Shown: positions 6,101-13,166, numbered from the stretch's first letter. The stretch: DNA of 13,166 nt from an uncultured Treponema sp. (GCA_946538875.1 CAMNHD010000015.1:1-13166), one strand, 5' to 3'. Translations and numbers: made by a program. Notes: a model not told the origin generated them from the letters alone.

Positions 6101-9081
6101 GATATGTCCAGGTCAGCGTTTTTATCATAAGAATATTCGACTCTGGTACCTGCATTATCGCTTACGGATTGTATTCTGCCTTCAGCATCGTAAGTGAAAT
6201 ATCTGCTTGTTTCCATTTCAGGAGTCACAACAGGCGGTCTGACAGCACCTGTACTTTCCACAGTACTATGTTCCCGAATTCTTTCTAAATCTCCAAAGCA
6301 ATTGTAGACATAACGGGTCTGTCCTCCAAAAACATTTTCAACTTGAAAAAGTCTTCCGTTCTTATCAAAGTATTGAGAATCACTTCCATACAGAAGATTG
6401 ACATTATTGGTCTGTTTGCGCTGGGCAATATTATAGGCATAAGAGTGAACTTTTTTAGCACTGTCCTCAACAGTCGTTGTCAACACTCCATTAGAAAATG
6501 CATAGCTATAATTCTGGGTATAAGAAGCACCAATTGCTTTTTCTTCCGAATCAACAAAAGTTTTTGTCACTTTTGTCAGGAGACCAGTTGAAGAATATTC
6601 AAGGCTGGTCTTAAGTCCGGCCCCATCCAATTCTACTGCATTACCCTTGTTCCACGAAATAGACTCCAAAAGGCGTCCGGCTGGAGAATATTTATATGAT
6701 TCAACCAGCTTTAGATTCTTTGCGGCTTCTGTGTTTGAATTTCCATAACCACTGAACACATTCAGCAGATTGTGACAGTTGTCATATTCATAAAGAAAGA
6801 GATGAATCTTACCGGTTCTAAGATCCGTCTCACCCTTCTGCACAAGATTCTTTCTTTCATCATAAAACAACTCAGTCAAAAGACCTGAAGGACTTTTTAT
6901 ACTTCTATACTTTTTATCAGCTGAATAAGTAAAGGACCAGACATTGCCTTCCTTATCAATAAAGCGGTCAAGGTTATTATGATCATCATACTCATAGCTT
7001 CCCTTATCATTCATGATTACATTGTACTTATCATCGTAAGCAAATGTCTTTCTTCCGCCCCGCCCATTCTGTTCCTTGAATGCTCCCCAATCAGTGTACG
7101 AGATTGTATTCAGAATTTTTGAGTCCACGCTTATTCTGGTAAGAGAACCTTTGTCGTCATAAATGAATTCATAGTTATGACCATCGGAAGTCTTCAAATC
7201 TCTTGGCCTGCCATAACAATAATTGTCCGTAGAAAGATCAGATTCGCGGTTTCCGCTATTTTCAATCTCTTCGTAGTTTTCTATAAAACCAGCAACATTT
7301 GTATCAGAAGTTCCAATTGTTTTTCCAAAGAGCTTCCGTGTCTTCATTTTCTTGTAGGCATAGGTTCTTTCAATAGTCCAGTCATAAAATTGTTCTTCCA
7401 GAACATTACCATTGTAATCTATCTTATATGATGAACTGATACCATCTGCATCAATATGGGTAAAAGTTTGATTATCTGATGATCTTATAAATGTCTCGAC
7501 AGAACCATTTGGATCGCGGATTTTTGAAACATATTTTTTCTGACCAGAATTCTTGGAGTAAGTGATTTCAGTAAATGAATCATCTGGATTGATAATCTTC
7601 TTGATATCACCATCCTCATCATAGTCAAAATAATGCCAGTCATCGCAGGAGTCTATCATGGCAACCATATTTCCTTCATCATCATACCCGTAACGCACAT
7701 TTTCCTGTGTTACGTTATTGTAAACTGATGCAAGCCGGCGCATAACATTCCAGGTAAATGTCAACAAGATTGTCCCGTTGCAGCTGATATTCTTCAATTT
7801 CTTTTCCAAAAGTTTATTTTCTTCTTTCGTATAATAATTAAAATCAATTGAAACACCATACCTGTCAATATAACGGAGGGGTAATCCATCCGAACCGTAT
7901 ACTTTTTTCATTCCGTCAGTATAGGTAAAATCAAAACCTCCCTCTTGATTTTCTGTAATTTCAAAACCAGGTTTGCTATTATCAAGAACGATGAATTTGT
8001 CAGACTCCTTATAAAAAAAATACATGTTTCCCATGTCATCCCGATAGATAAAACGGTCAGCCAATGTTGCAGCCAACTCGTTTTCCATTCCAGGATATAC
8101 ATACTTATTTGAATCAAAGTTTGCATCAGAAAGGTCACGGAAAGTCTCAAACTGCTGCTTGTACTGATTCATTGTATCGTAAATTACAGCTGTACCGGAA
8201 ATATTCACATCAAACCCATGACTTCTGTAATCTTCAATCAAGCTTTCAGATCTGCTGAAAAAGTCATCGCCAAGCACCTCATAGGGGTTCAGTTCACCTT
8301 TACCAACCTTGGAATCGATACTGGTAAACCATTGCTTTCCCAATGCTCCATCAGGTTTGTTTCCAGAGTGGAAATATCTTTCAAAACCAAAAGTATTGAT
8401 ACCAAAACGCGCAAGTGTGTCTCTTTCAGTAAAATAAAACTGACCGGTACTAAGTGAAACAGGGTCTCCCACAGTAAACGGTGCTTCAAGCTTATCATTA
8501 ACCGGCTGGAGCTTTGCCTGCGAGTTCCTCACTGAATCGCGTACAATGTCATTTGAATTGATTACCTGAACTCTATAAGATTCTCTAAAGAAATTCATCG
8601 GTTCCCAGACAGTCTGAATATCCTTGACAAAGTTTTCCTGAGTGTATGGACCACTTGCTTTATTGTTGACGCTGCTATGTCCGTGTTCTCTCCTGCTGCG
8701 TTCCCAGTCTACAGTATGATTTCCACCTGATGATCCGCTGCTTGACGGAACACCAACATCACCAGGTGTAGAATAACTTGTAGAGGAGCCGGAACCTGCC
8801 ACAGCGTTATTGCCACTGGAACCTGCGTTGACACTTCCACCAGAACTTGAACCAGAATTACCACCTGAACTATTACTAGTTCCAGAACTAGAATTTCCTG
8901 ATGAGTTTCCACTCTGGGAGCCACTGCTGGATCCGCTATTACCATTTAATTTTGTAACTTTAGTTATATAACCCGTACCCGGATTCATGGAATAACCGTC
9001 AGGCAGAGTCAAAGCACTTGAAATTCCTGCACTTAATATGCTCAAGGCAAAGGCTGCCACCAGCCTGTTGATTTTTTTCAT
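3118..9081 (-). CDS. Giant secreted RHS/YD-repeat protein with C39-like peptidase tip
   Basis: This 1987-aa protein has a Sec signal peptide (1-23, cleavage after SSA), so it leaves the cytosol. Residues about 45-121 form a Ser/Gly/Asn-rich linker. DUF6531-like sequence follows (VGDPVSLSTGQFYF at 204-217). About 1400 residues of YD repeats follow (for example YDDEGNM, YDKNGR, YDEYNRL), expected to build a hollow beta-cocoon. The RHS core domain spans about 1666-1778 and ends DPIEDGYNWYVYCSNDP and DSLGL, where family members normally read DPxGL. The C-terminal 209 residues show TGC (Cys1813) and KHWVGI (His1912), the spacing of a C39/papain-like cysteine peptidase; an Asp at 1938 could complete a triad. 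This looks like a polymorphic-toxin or effector tip. AGGAG lies 6 nt before the ATG. The gene sits 29 nt after the clostripain gene. Delivery by the adjacent secretion genes is inferred. Confidence 0.9.
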   Translation of the reverse strand: MKKINRLVAAFALSILSAGISSALTLPDGYSMNPGTGYITKVTKLNGNSGSSSGSQSGNSSGNSSSGTSNSSGGNSGSSSGGSVNAGSSGNNAVAGSGSSTSYSTPGDVGVPSSSGSSGGNHTVDWERSRREHGHSSVNNKASGPYTQENFVKDIQTVWEPMNFFRESYRVQVINSNDIVRDSVRNSQAKLQPVNDKLEAPFTVGDPVSLSTGQFYFTERDTLARFGINTFGFERYFHSGNKPDGALGKQWFTSIDSKVGKGELNPYEVLGDDFFSRSESLIEDYRSHGFDVNISGTAVIYDTMNQYKQQFETFRDLSDANFDSNKYVYPGMENELAATLADRFIYRDDMGNMYFFYKESDKFIVLDNSKPGFEITENQEGGFDFTYTDGMKKVYGSDGLPLRYIDRYGVSIDFNYYTKEENKLLEKKLKNISCNGTILLTFTWNVMRRLASVYNNVTQENVRYGYDDEGNMVAMIDSCDDWHYFDYDEDGDIKKIINPDDSFTEITYSKNSGQKKYVSKIRDPNGSVETFIRSSDNQTFTHIDADGISSSYKIDYNGNVLEEQFYDWTIERTYAYKKMKTRKLFGKTIGTSDTNVAGFIENYEEIENSGNRESDLSTDNYCYGRPRDLKTSDGHNYEFIYDDKGSLTRISVDSKILNTISYTDWGAFKEQNGRGGRKTFAYDDKYNVIMNDKGSYEYDDHNNLDRFIDKEGNVWSFTYSADKKYRSIKSPSGLLTELFYDERKNLVQKGETDLRTGKIHLFLYEYDNCHNLLNVFSGYGNSNTEAAKNLKLVESYKYSPAGRLLESISWNKGNAVELDGAGLKTSLEYSSTGLLTKVTKTFVDSEEKAIGASYTQNYSYAFSNGVLTTTVEDSAKKVHSYAYNIAQRKQTNNVNLLYGSDSQYFDKNGRLFQVENVFGGQTRYVYNCFGDLERIREHSTVESTGAVRPPVVTPEMETSRYFTYDAEGRIQSVSDNAGTRVEYSYDKNADLDISTKKASNGSLTTLTSKNGEVKECYAFDKNGSRILSQKNTGDMESGTYTLETPAHSTVLRVDAWGNIIRNDLGYEFVYDEYNRLVKEIRPGLTITYSYNLFGKLSGKFTDSDRYDTWSSNIFGDVVEHRDAEGLVWKAAYSNDGLLLEEEGRGVPKYKYSYTDLGKLSSVKCGGTLIQKKDYEQRNVIKVTDGNNNTETIYLDGFGNFKYRKMGTSGDRNYQNEVCKDKYSIEGIGSFVDDVLNGEQRFAYEDGIVDKLEFDPLGAIVKMKNQNNEINFIYNESHQLVECSDGQVPVRSMYDKNNRRSRLTFAGHEVLYDYDGNGNCVAVNADTYKIRFEYNKFNQEVYAEDSNGLKTYREYDMAGRPASVVQKDSTGKIVFAQIVFYDENGRINYSVDKNGAISSYSYDKRGYLAESVMPFVPQLLESASDEMLHLGKAVSKDFSGEQYLLEPAVYQQLNDTVQKILGTSIPQSQSVWKEVFEYDRAGNRVSKTNALGKISYSYDTRNRLVKASADSSATFSYDNWGNVTGIEWADCRQSWTYTSRSQPATYLLEDYRKNRFVQVNYSYDSFGRLTEMRNASEGISHHYVYDCYGMDPLYEWCSLDSSTAYSSDGKQVRYAFFGEDAGRSGKWSDSSLSECNFNRSFIRLNGRLVCQLNEVQGTGLAKEVSDVYSLTTDLRGSVCEVFDNYSGKIASVSYDEFGTPLFDIDSGVKNAAEWAFEHGLDLGFTGKQYSLLTGAYNFGYRHYLPKTGRFTSVDPIEDGYNWYVYCSNDPVNFVDSLGLENKAPNILHHMQYYDPTKDTLLGNSKKDTVYYTGCYLNFFTGAVNTLKGTEYHLTKLNEEKEIFCSKTSKDPGSLDTVKASEKYGLKWDYWTTKKQGDLTEKINSYNDEEKTYVCAIKLHYDPKEEETEEAPKHWVGIEGGVVEIDNQNYVKIVATSEQDLAVNVKTHALRKDWWLEQNGDVYVPVSKIIELRVFETKEEKKTESLKNK
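3121..3750 (-). other. C39/papain-like cysteine peptidase domain at the RHS C-terminus
   Basis: This segment encodes residues about 1778-1987, beyond the end of the RHS core. Putative catalytic residues are Cys1813 in YTGCYLNFF and His1912 in KHWVGIEGG. Between them lie the KLN motif at 1834-1836 and a YGLKWDYW segment (1862-1869). The G-C-Y start, LN motif and HWV motif are typical of C39-like families. The assignment comes from motif recognition only; the usual oxyanion Gln upstream of Cys is not obvious, although Gln1790 is a candidate. Confidence 0.5.
8719..8946 (-). repeat. Low-complexity Ser/Gly/Asn linker coding region
   Basis: Residues about 46-121 of the RHS protein consist almost entirely of Ser, Gly and Asn with a few Ala, Thr and Val, encoded by irregular short repeats. 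It lies directly after the signal peptide and a short conserved start, before the folded cocoon. Such spacers allow a secreted domain to stand away from a membrane or cell wall, and their length often varies between strains. Confidence 0.8.
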
Positions 9082-9110
9082 TAATTTCTCCTATTTAATC
9101 CTACTTTTTT

Positions 9111-10460
9111 TTAGTTTCTGTCAAATTCAAAAACACCAAAAATTTTATCCAGAAATGAACCTACGTTTTTTTTGGTAGGAACGTAATTCACAATATCCTG
9201 AACAAATGAACACTGACCTACAGCTCCACTGCCGTTTACATAGTATGAAGAATAGGGCCCTATCTGGTTGCTTGCATCCACAGAGCAGAGGAAGATTCCC
9301 AAGGGACATTTCTTTGTCTTTGACTCACCTCTCAAAAGCACGGTTTTAAACATTTTCTCACGAAGTTCAATCCCCGTTGGAGCAAGTCTTGAATGCCATT
9401 CAGAAAGTTTGCACAACATGTCATACATATCAACATACACTGGATTTGAATGAGAGCCTGTTACACGGTAGGTACGGCATTTGTTCATCAGAGAGTCTTT
9501 TAAATACTCCGCATCACTTTCCTTGCACACCAAGGTACTTGCAAGACTTGTAAATACATTAAAATCATTTACAAGTTCCTCCACCTTTGATAAGTCAACA
9601 ATAGAAAACGTATCATCATTTGACTCCAAGTACTGCTCTTCCAAAGCCCTGGCAACATCAAGACCAGTTTCAAAATCCGGCGACACTGCTCCAAGCCACT
9701 TTGTATAGTCCCAACCGCTTACCATCTGGACACTTGCTGTCCCGGCAAAATATTTACCGCAATCCTTGAGTTCATAAACTTCCTCCAAGGACGCCGCAAA
9801 ACAGGTATCAAAACCAATAAAATCAAACACATTGTCCCCGGCTGCAGAACTAAGCGCCTTGCGCAACTCAGGCATAGGCAGGTAAGTACCAGAGTTTTCA
9901 TCCAGGGCAACCGCTCGTGACGATGATGGATTATTTTCAAAACGATATCCGGTACCATGCCCCCAGATTACAATTGCATAATGTTCTGCCGGATAATAAT
10001 TCTTTGCATATCTGATAAAAGCGTCCAAAGTTTCGGCCGACCCCATATCAAGCGGATTGTCATTAATTGAACTTACACCAAACTCCATGGCAGAAAGTCT
10101 TTTGGAAGTGATCTGTTCATCCTGGCCTTCAACACAAGGGTGCATTTCGTACAGTCTTGAGCCGCACCAATTATCTATTCCCTGCTTGAACTTATTGCTT
10201 CTGTCCACAAGCGCAATCATATTGATTTCAGAATCATCAAAATGGGACTGCTCTATCTCCTTGAGATCATCGTGCACACATGAATCCAGACTATTATCAG
10301 CCGGCATATAGAAAAGATAAGTCCACTTTGCTTTTTGATGCACAAAATTAAGATTTTCCTTGGAATTATTGTTCCGTGTATCAGAACTGTCAAAATTAAT
10401 ATTGCAGCCACATAACAAGGCCATAGCGCTACAAATCAGCAGAATTAAAAACTTTTTCAT
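9111..10460 (-). CDS. Clostripain-family (C11) cysteine protease lipoprotein
   Basis: This 449-aa protein belongs to peptidase family C11 (clostripain), calcium-linked endopeptidases that generally cut after Arg or Lys. The catalytic dyad is visible: His168 in VIWGHGTG and Cys220 in GFDTCFAASLEE. Other family marks are the YMPADNSLD start (51-59) and SGWDYTKWL (248-256). The first 19 residues are a lipoprotein signal with Cys19 in LCGC, so the enzyme is probably tethered to a membrane and faces the periplasm or surface. GAGG lies 5 nt before the ATG. The gene is 38 nt downstream of the GspL/M-like gene and 29 nt before the RHS gene, which suggests co-transcription. Processing of the pseudopilus or the RHS protein is a reasonable idea, but the target is unknown. 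Confidence 0.92.
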   Translation of the reverse strand: MKKFLILLICSAMALLCGCNINFDSSDTRNNNSKENLNFVHQKAKWTYLFYMPADNSLDSCVHDDLKEIEQSHFDDSEINMIALVDRSNKFKQGIDNWCGSRLYEMHPCVEGQDEQITSKRLSAMEFGVSSINDNPLDMGSAETLDAFIRYAKNYYPAEHYAIVIWGHGTGYRFENNPSSSRAVALDENSGTYLPMPELRKALSSAAGDNVFDFIGFDTCFAASLEEVYELKDCGKYFAGTASVQMVSGWDYTKWLGAVSPDFETGLDVARALEEQYLESNDDTFSIVDLSKVEELVNDFNVFTSLASTLVCKESDAEYLKDSLMNKCRTYRVTGSHSNPVYVDMYDMLCKLSEWHSRLAPTGIELREKMFKTVLLRGESKTKKCPLGIFLCSVDASNQIGPYSSYYVNGSGAVGQCSFVQDIVNYVPTKKNVGSFLDKIFGVFEFDRN

Positions 10461-10498
10461 ACAAACCTCACTTTATATATACTTTGCCTTAAATAGTC

Positions 10499-11701
10499 CT
10501 AAGGCTCGACATCCACAATTTTTTCAGTATAAATTGAACCGTCCTTTTTTTTCATATAATAAATATACGAACCGTCGGGCATCAGAACCTTACCAACTTC
10601 CTGTGCATCCGTATCCGGAATCCGTTGTGCAGGCGGCAAATCAATCTTTTTGCTTAAAGGAATTTCCTTCGACACCTTATCAGACGATTTACCTCCAGCA
10701 ACAAACAGGTCGGGATAATCCACAGTCAAGTGCAGAATCAAATTACCGGACGATTTACAGACCGTTACAGATTGTCTACCTGAAAAAACAAAATCAAAAC
10801 TCCACATTTCTCCATTTTTGGAAAGACAGAAATTTTCCAGCAGGATTTTTTCTTCATCCAAAAAATCAAGAAAAGATTTCAGAAAACAATTAAAAAAAAC
10901 ACTGGAAAAAACTAGATTCCATTTACCTCCTGGACTTTCACTTTTTATTTCAGCACCATGCTTAAGAACAAAATCTCTAAGGGAACCAACATCAGTTTCA
11001 TTTGAGCTGTTATCAAACAAAATATCTTCCTTACCGAAGAGTTTGTAATTAAACGACGGTATTTTCTCCTTATAGACAAGACCTGAATACTCTGCACGGC
11101 AGTTCTGCGACTTATTCAGAAGTAATTGTTCAGGATAAGCACCTGAAATCTCAAGTCCACATTCCCATGACTGGCTTTCAACGGACTGCATCGCGTAAGT
11201 CATGGCTGGTATTCTTCCTTTTGATTCCCTAAGAACAGAGAATATCTTTTGTAATTCTTCAGAGGAGTAGGCATCATCACTCTGAGTCTCAGATACGTCA
11301 TTTAGCGTCTGAACCTCAAAATTCTGAACAGGCACGTCTCTCCTGCAGGCAAAGAGTAAAAGAATCAGCCCCAGTACTACAGCGGAAAGAATTCCAAGCA
11401 CAAGCTCATAGTTTTGTTTTCCAAAATAAGTAGAGCCACTGCATCCTTCAAGCTTTAAGCCACGCTTTGGTGAAATCTGGTAATCCAGAAGCTTAAGTTT
11501 GTCCATCACTGCGACTTTTGCAAAAACACTTCCTTTTTTGAAACACAAATGCTGATCAAACTCTGTCTGCTGACCAAAACATGGATGTATTTTTTCCAGT
11601 TCCTGAGCTATCAGCTGTCTTCTTTTTTTTCTGCTGATAAGCCATGGAAGCTTTATTGTATACAATTCATAATCAGAGCGGCTCACAAGTGTATTATTCA
11701 T
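10499..11701 (-). CDS. Bitopic GspL/GspM- or PilN/PilO-like assembly protein
   Basis: This 400-aa protein has about 98 cytosolic residues, one transmembrane helix (about 99-119, followed by CRRD) and about 280 residues outside the membrane. The N-terminal segment, with LPWLISRKKRRQLIAQELE (18-36) and VAVMDKLKLL (63-72), resembles the first part of GspL/PilM-type proteins. The external part near 262-310 has the alternating pattern of the ferredoxin-like fold of GspM/PilO. The C-terminus (GKVLMPDGSYIYYMKKKDG) is a short beta-rich tail. Family assignment is weak and depends on context. The start at 11701 is chosen because GGAG lies 6 nt upstream (complement of 11708-11711) and the ATG overlaps the previous stop by 8 nt; a longer frame back to 11791 would overlap heavily without a better site. 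It probably links pseudopilins to the platform. Confidence 0.75.
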   Translation of the reverse strand: MNNTLVSRSDYELYTIKLPWLISRKKRRQLIAQELEKIHPCFGQQTEFDQHLCFKKGSVFAKVAVMDKLKLLDYQISPKRGLKLEGCSGSTYFGKQNYELVLGILSAVVLGLILLLFACRRDVPVQNFEVQTLNDVSETQSDDAYSSEELQKIFSVLRESKGRIPAMTYAMQSVESQSWECGLEISGAYPEQLLLNKSQNCRAEYSGLVYKEKIPSFNYKLFGKEDILFDNSSNETDVGSLRDFVLKHGAEIKSESPGGKWNLVFSSVFFNCFLKSFLDFLDEEKILLENFCLSKNGEMWSFDFVFSGRQSVTVCKSSGNLILHLTVDYPDLFVAGGKSSDKVSKEIPLSKKIDLPPAQRIPDTDAQEVGKVLMPDGSYIYYMKKKDGSIYTEKIVDVEP

Positions 11702-12014
11702 TCTTATCTCCAATAGTGATAAAAGCGTGTTTTTCATCTCCTGCAGAACCCCAGACAAGCTGCAAACCTTTACCTCTTTTGACAAATTCAAATCTCTCCA
11801 GAGAAAACATACTTATGCACTCAAGTCTAAGCTCATCAATCGAATCTGCTGGACAATCTTGAAATTTTTCAAAGATGTAGCGGTCCCGGTTAAACAGATA
11901 TTCCTGTTCTAAGGTTTTTGTATACATCCTCCACACAGGTACCGCCGCGGCAAATCCCGAGGAAAGCCCCACAGACAGCACAAAGCATGAGGCCAAAGAT
12001 TCAATCAGACTCAT
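11694..12014 (-). CDS. GspI/GspJ-like minor pseudopilin, apparently leaderless
   Basis: This 106-aa protein begins MSLIESLASCFVLSVGLSSG, which matches the hydrophobic start of mature type IV pilins and pseudopilins, with Leu3, Ile4 and the hallmark Glu5. The rest is a small charged domain ending near WGSAGDEKHAFITIG. Oddly, the initiator Met occupies mature position 1, so the usual leader ending in Gly is absent. The start is supported by GGAGAG (complement of 12021-12026) 6 nt upstream and a 14-nt overlap with the previous gene. In-frame ATGs further up (12036-12041) would give a leader without the Gly cleavage residue and without a ribosome site. The protein probably belongs to the pseudopilus tip or is assembled without processing. 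Confidence 0.7.
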   Translation of the reverse strand: MSLIESLASCFVLSVGLSSGFAAAVPVWRMYTKTLEQEYLFNRDRYIFEKFQDCPADSIDELRLECISMFSLERFEFVKRGKGLQLVWGSAGDEKHAFITIGDKNE

Positions 12015-12243
12015 ACTCAACTCTCCATGAACTTCCATCATTCTGACTGGATACAGATTGTTCCATACGCAGTTCAAGTCTGTGACGTTCATTCCTGCAC
12101 TTTTTGTAACGGATCCTAACCGCTGTCCAGCATACAGACAGGACCAGACTCATTACAAAAAGCAGAGCCACAGAAAACAAAAGAGCGGATCCCTTTTCTG
12201 CTTCCCCAGTAAATTTACTTCCATGACTGAATATCCTCAGCAC
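12001..12243 (-). CDS. Very small GspK-like pseudopilin (GTG start)
   Basis: This 80-aa protein has a polar 18-residue leader ending in EAEKG, followed by SALLFSVALLFVMSLVLSV, a hydrophobic helix. The pattern G before SALL, without Glu at position 5, is that of GspK, the tip pseudopilin of type II secretion. Normal GspK proteins are about 300 residues with a large globular domain; here only about 40 polar residues follow the helix. The GTG start is chosen because GGAGG (complement of 12252-12256) sits 8 nt upstream; a TTG at 12276 lacks a site. It overlaps gspG by 29 nt and the next gene by 14 nt, indicating translational coupling. It could also be an accessory membrane peptide unrelated to GspK. 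Confidence 0.65.
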   Translation of the reverse strand: MLRIFSHGSKFTGEAEKGSALLFSVALLFVMSLVLSVCWTAVRIRYKKCRNERHRLELRMEQSVSSQNDGSSWRVEYESD

Positions 12244-12700
12244 TTCCCTTACCTCCAGGTACTCCGTCGGAACCAAAAGACACTATCGCAAATGGTGTGT
12301 TTGCGGGACAATCCGCAGGAAACTGTGAAGAATCTTTTCTCGAATAAACATAGTTAAAACCCCAAGGGTCACTCTTGACTTCCTTATCCAGATACGGCCC
12401 GTTCCATTTTTCCGGAATAGGAACAAGGACCGGCTTTTCCCATAAGGCCTGAAGCCCCTGCTGTGTAGTCGGATAAGTTCCGCAGTCAATGTGGTATGAC
12501 TGGAGTGCCGCTTTATAACCGGTAATTGCTTCGCGAGCAGCAAACTTTTTTGCAGAGTCCATGACATGAGAAACCGAAACTGCAGCTCCTGCAGTAAGCA
12601 CCGCACCGATTGCAAGAACCGCCAGTGTCTCGACAAATGTAAAGCCCTCATCCCTTTTCTTTCCATTGTTTTTTTTCTCCTGACTTTTTAGTATCTTCAT
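12215..12700 (-). CDS. gspG: Type II secretion major pseudopilin GspG
   Basis: This 161-aa protein is the major subunit of the type II secretion pseudopilus, assembled at the inner membrane to push substrates through the outer-membrane channel. The prepilin leader (1-19, ending KKRDEG) is cut before FTFVETLAVL, with the conserved Glu at mature position 5 (residue 24). The GspG signature is clear: YPTTQQGLQALWEKP (76-90), GPYLDKEVKSDPWG (101-114) and the calcium-binding tail SFGSDGVPGG to DIQSW (141-160). Length is slightly above the usual range because of the long leader. Cysteines at 73 and 131 are not typical of the family and may form a disulfide. ATG at 12700 is preferred over GTG at 12703 because GGAG lies 7 nt before it; it overlaps the gspF stop by one base. 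Confidence 0.95.
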   Translation of the reverse strand: MKILKSQEKKNNGKKRDEGFTFVETLAVLAIGAVLTAGAAVSVSHVMDSAKKFAAREAITGYKAALQSYHIDCGTYPTTQQGLQALWEKPVLVPIPEKWNGPYLDKEVKSDPWGFNYVYSRKDSSQFPADCPANTPFAIVSFGSDGVPGGKGSAEDIQSWK

Positions 12701-13166
12701 CACAATACTCCTTCAATTCCATAATTGAACAACAACGGCGAAACTACCGCCCTTAATAAAATCAATATGTAAACAGCAATCACACACAGCAGAACTGGCT
12801 CAATCAATTGTCCTATGATTTTCTCCTTTTCTGACTGTCTGCGCTCACCGCTTTCAAGCAATTCCCCGACCGCACGGGCCAATTGACCGGTTCGTTCAGC
12901 GGTTTCAAAATAGATTCCAGTTTGTCCACCCAGGCGCAGGAAAGCCCTGGACGGAGAAATTCCAGCTTCCAGATCCTTTAGCACAAACACAATCATTTTC
13001 TTAAGCTTTGTATCATTTCCAGCCGCAAGCAGAGAATTACGGAGGCCATCGTGCACCCCCATTCCGGACCTAAGCGAAAAATCAAGGGTTCTGAAAACAT
13101 CCAGCCCCCTGTTGCCCGAATATAATCGGCGAAGGAATACAAACAGACATGCAAGACTTAAAAATA
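12700..13166 (-). CDS. gspF: GspF-family inner-membrane platform protein, C-terminal part
   Basis: Only the C-terminal 154 residues are in the window; the frame stays open to the right edge, so the gene begins outside it. It carries the second T2SSF domain of the GspF/PilC platform, which couples the secretion ATPase to pseudopilus growth. Marks are the RTLDFSLRSGMGVHDGL segment, AGISPSRAF, the conserved ETAERTGQLARAV and the final hydrophobic helix EPVLLCVIAVYILILLRAVV near the C-terminus. A second hydrophobic segment (FLSLACLFVFL) lies at the window edge. It is followed with a one-base overlap by gspG, as in classical type II secretion operons. Whether gspE and gspD lie upstream cannot be seen. 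Confidence 0.9.
   Translation of the reverse strand, partial: FLSLACLFVFLRRLYSGNRGLDVFRTLDFSLRSGMGVHDGLRNSLLAAGNDTKLKKMIVFVLKDLEAGISPSRAFLRLGGQTGIYFETAERTGQLARAVGELLESGERRQSEKEKIIGQLIEPVLLCVIAVYILILLRAVVSPLLFNYGIEGVL

Noticed and set aside
8709..8945. Hydrophobic minus-strand frame opposite the Ser/Gly linker
   Set aside because: It is a frame-shifted shadow of the low-complexity RHS linker, with no start signal of its own.
3118..9081. CRISPR or tandem DNA repeats within the RHS gene
   Set aside because: The recurring short words come from YD-motif codons, vary in spacing and sequence, and stay in frame with the protein.
11702..11791. Longer N-terminus for the GspL/M-like protein
   Set aside because: It would overlap the previous gene by 98 nt, while the start at 11701 has an ideal GGAG spacing and an 8-nt overlap.

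Overview
The window looks like a chromosomal segment of a host-associated or anaerobic diderm bacterium, most likely a Treponema-type spirochaete. That placement is an inference from moderately AT-rich DNA, AGGAG/GGAG ribosome binding sites, a stand-alone biotin-dependent carboxyltransferase, SH3-like lipoproteins and a secreted RHS/YD protein beside type II secretion genes. No rRNA or marker gene is present to prove it.

Left part (1-1980). A gene entering from the left edge on the minus strand appears to start at 85. A structured non-coding block (about 97-214) separates it from a plus-strand acyl-CoA carboxylase carboxyltransferase (348-1847), whose start is set by an AAGGA site and lies 60 nt inside the longest reading frame. 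A 96-nt multi-segment hairpin (1870-1965) fills the gap to the convergent lipoprotein gene.

Right part (1981-13166, all minus strand, read from high to low coordinates). Five tightly overlapping genes encode an incomplete type II secretion / type IV pilus-like assembly module: the C-terminal half of a GspF-family platform protein, a textbook GspG major pseudopilin, an 80-aa GspK-like mini-pseudopilin, a 106-aa GspI/J-like pseudopilin, and a 400-aa single-pass membrane protein resembling GspL/GspM or PilN/PilO. With gaps of only 38 and 29 nt follow a clostripain-family (C11) cysteine protease lipoprotein and a 1987-aa RHS/YD-repeat protein with a Sec signal peptide and a C-terminal domain that looks like a C39/papain-type cysteine peptidase. 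A rho-independent terminator follows, and then a lipoprotein with two SH3-like domains.

The gene order suggests one transcription unit carrying part of a pseudopilin export machine together with its likely cargo or helpers: a giant secreted RHS protein, a surface protease that could process it, and a possible anchor or immunity lipoprotein. The link between machine and cargo is inferred from order, spacing and signal peptides only.
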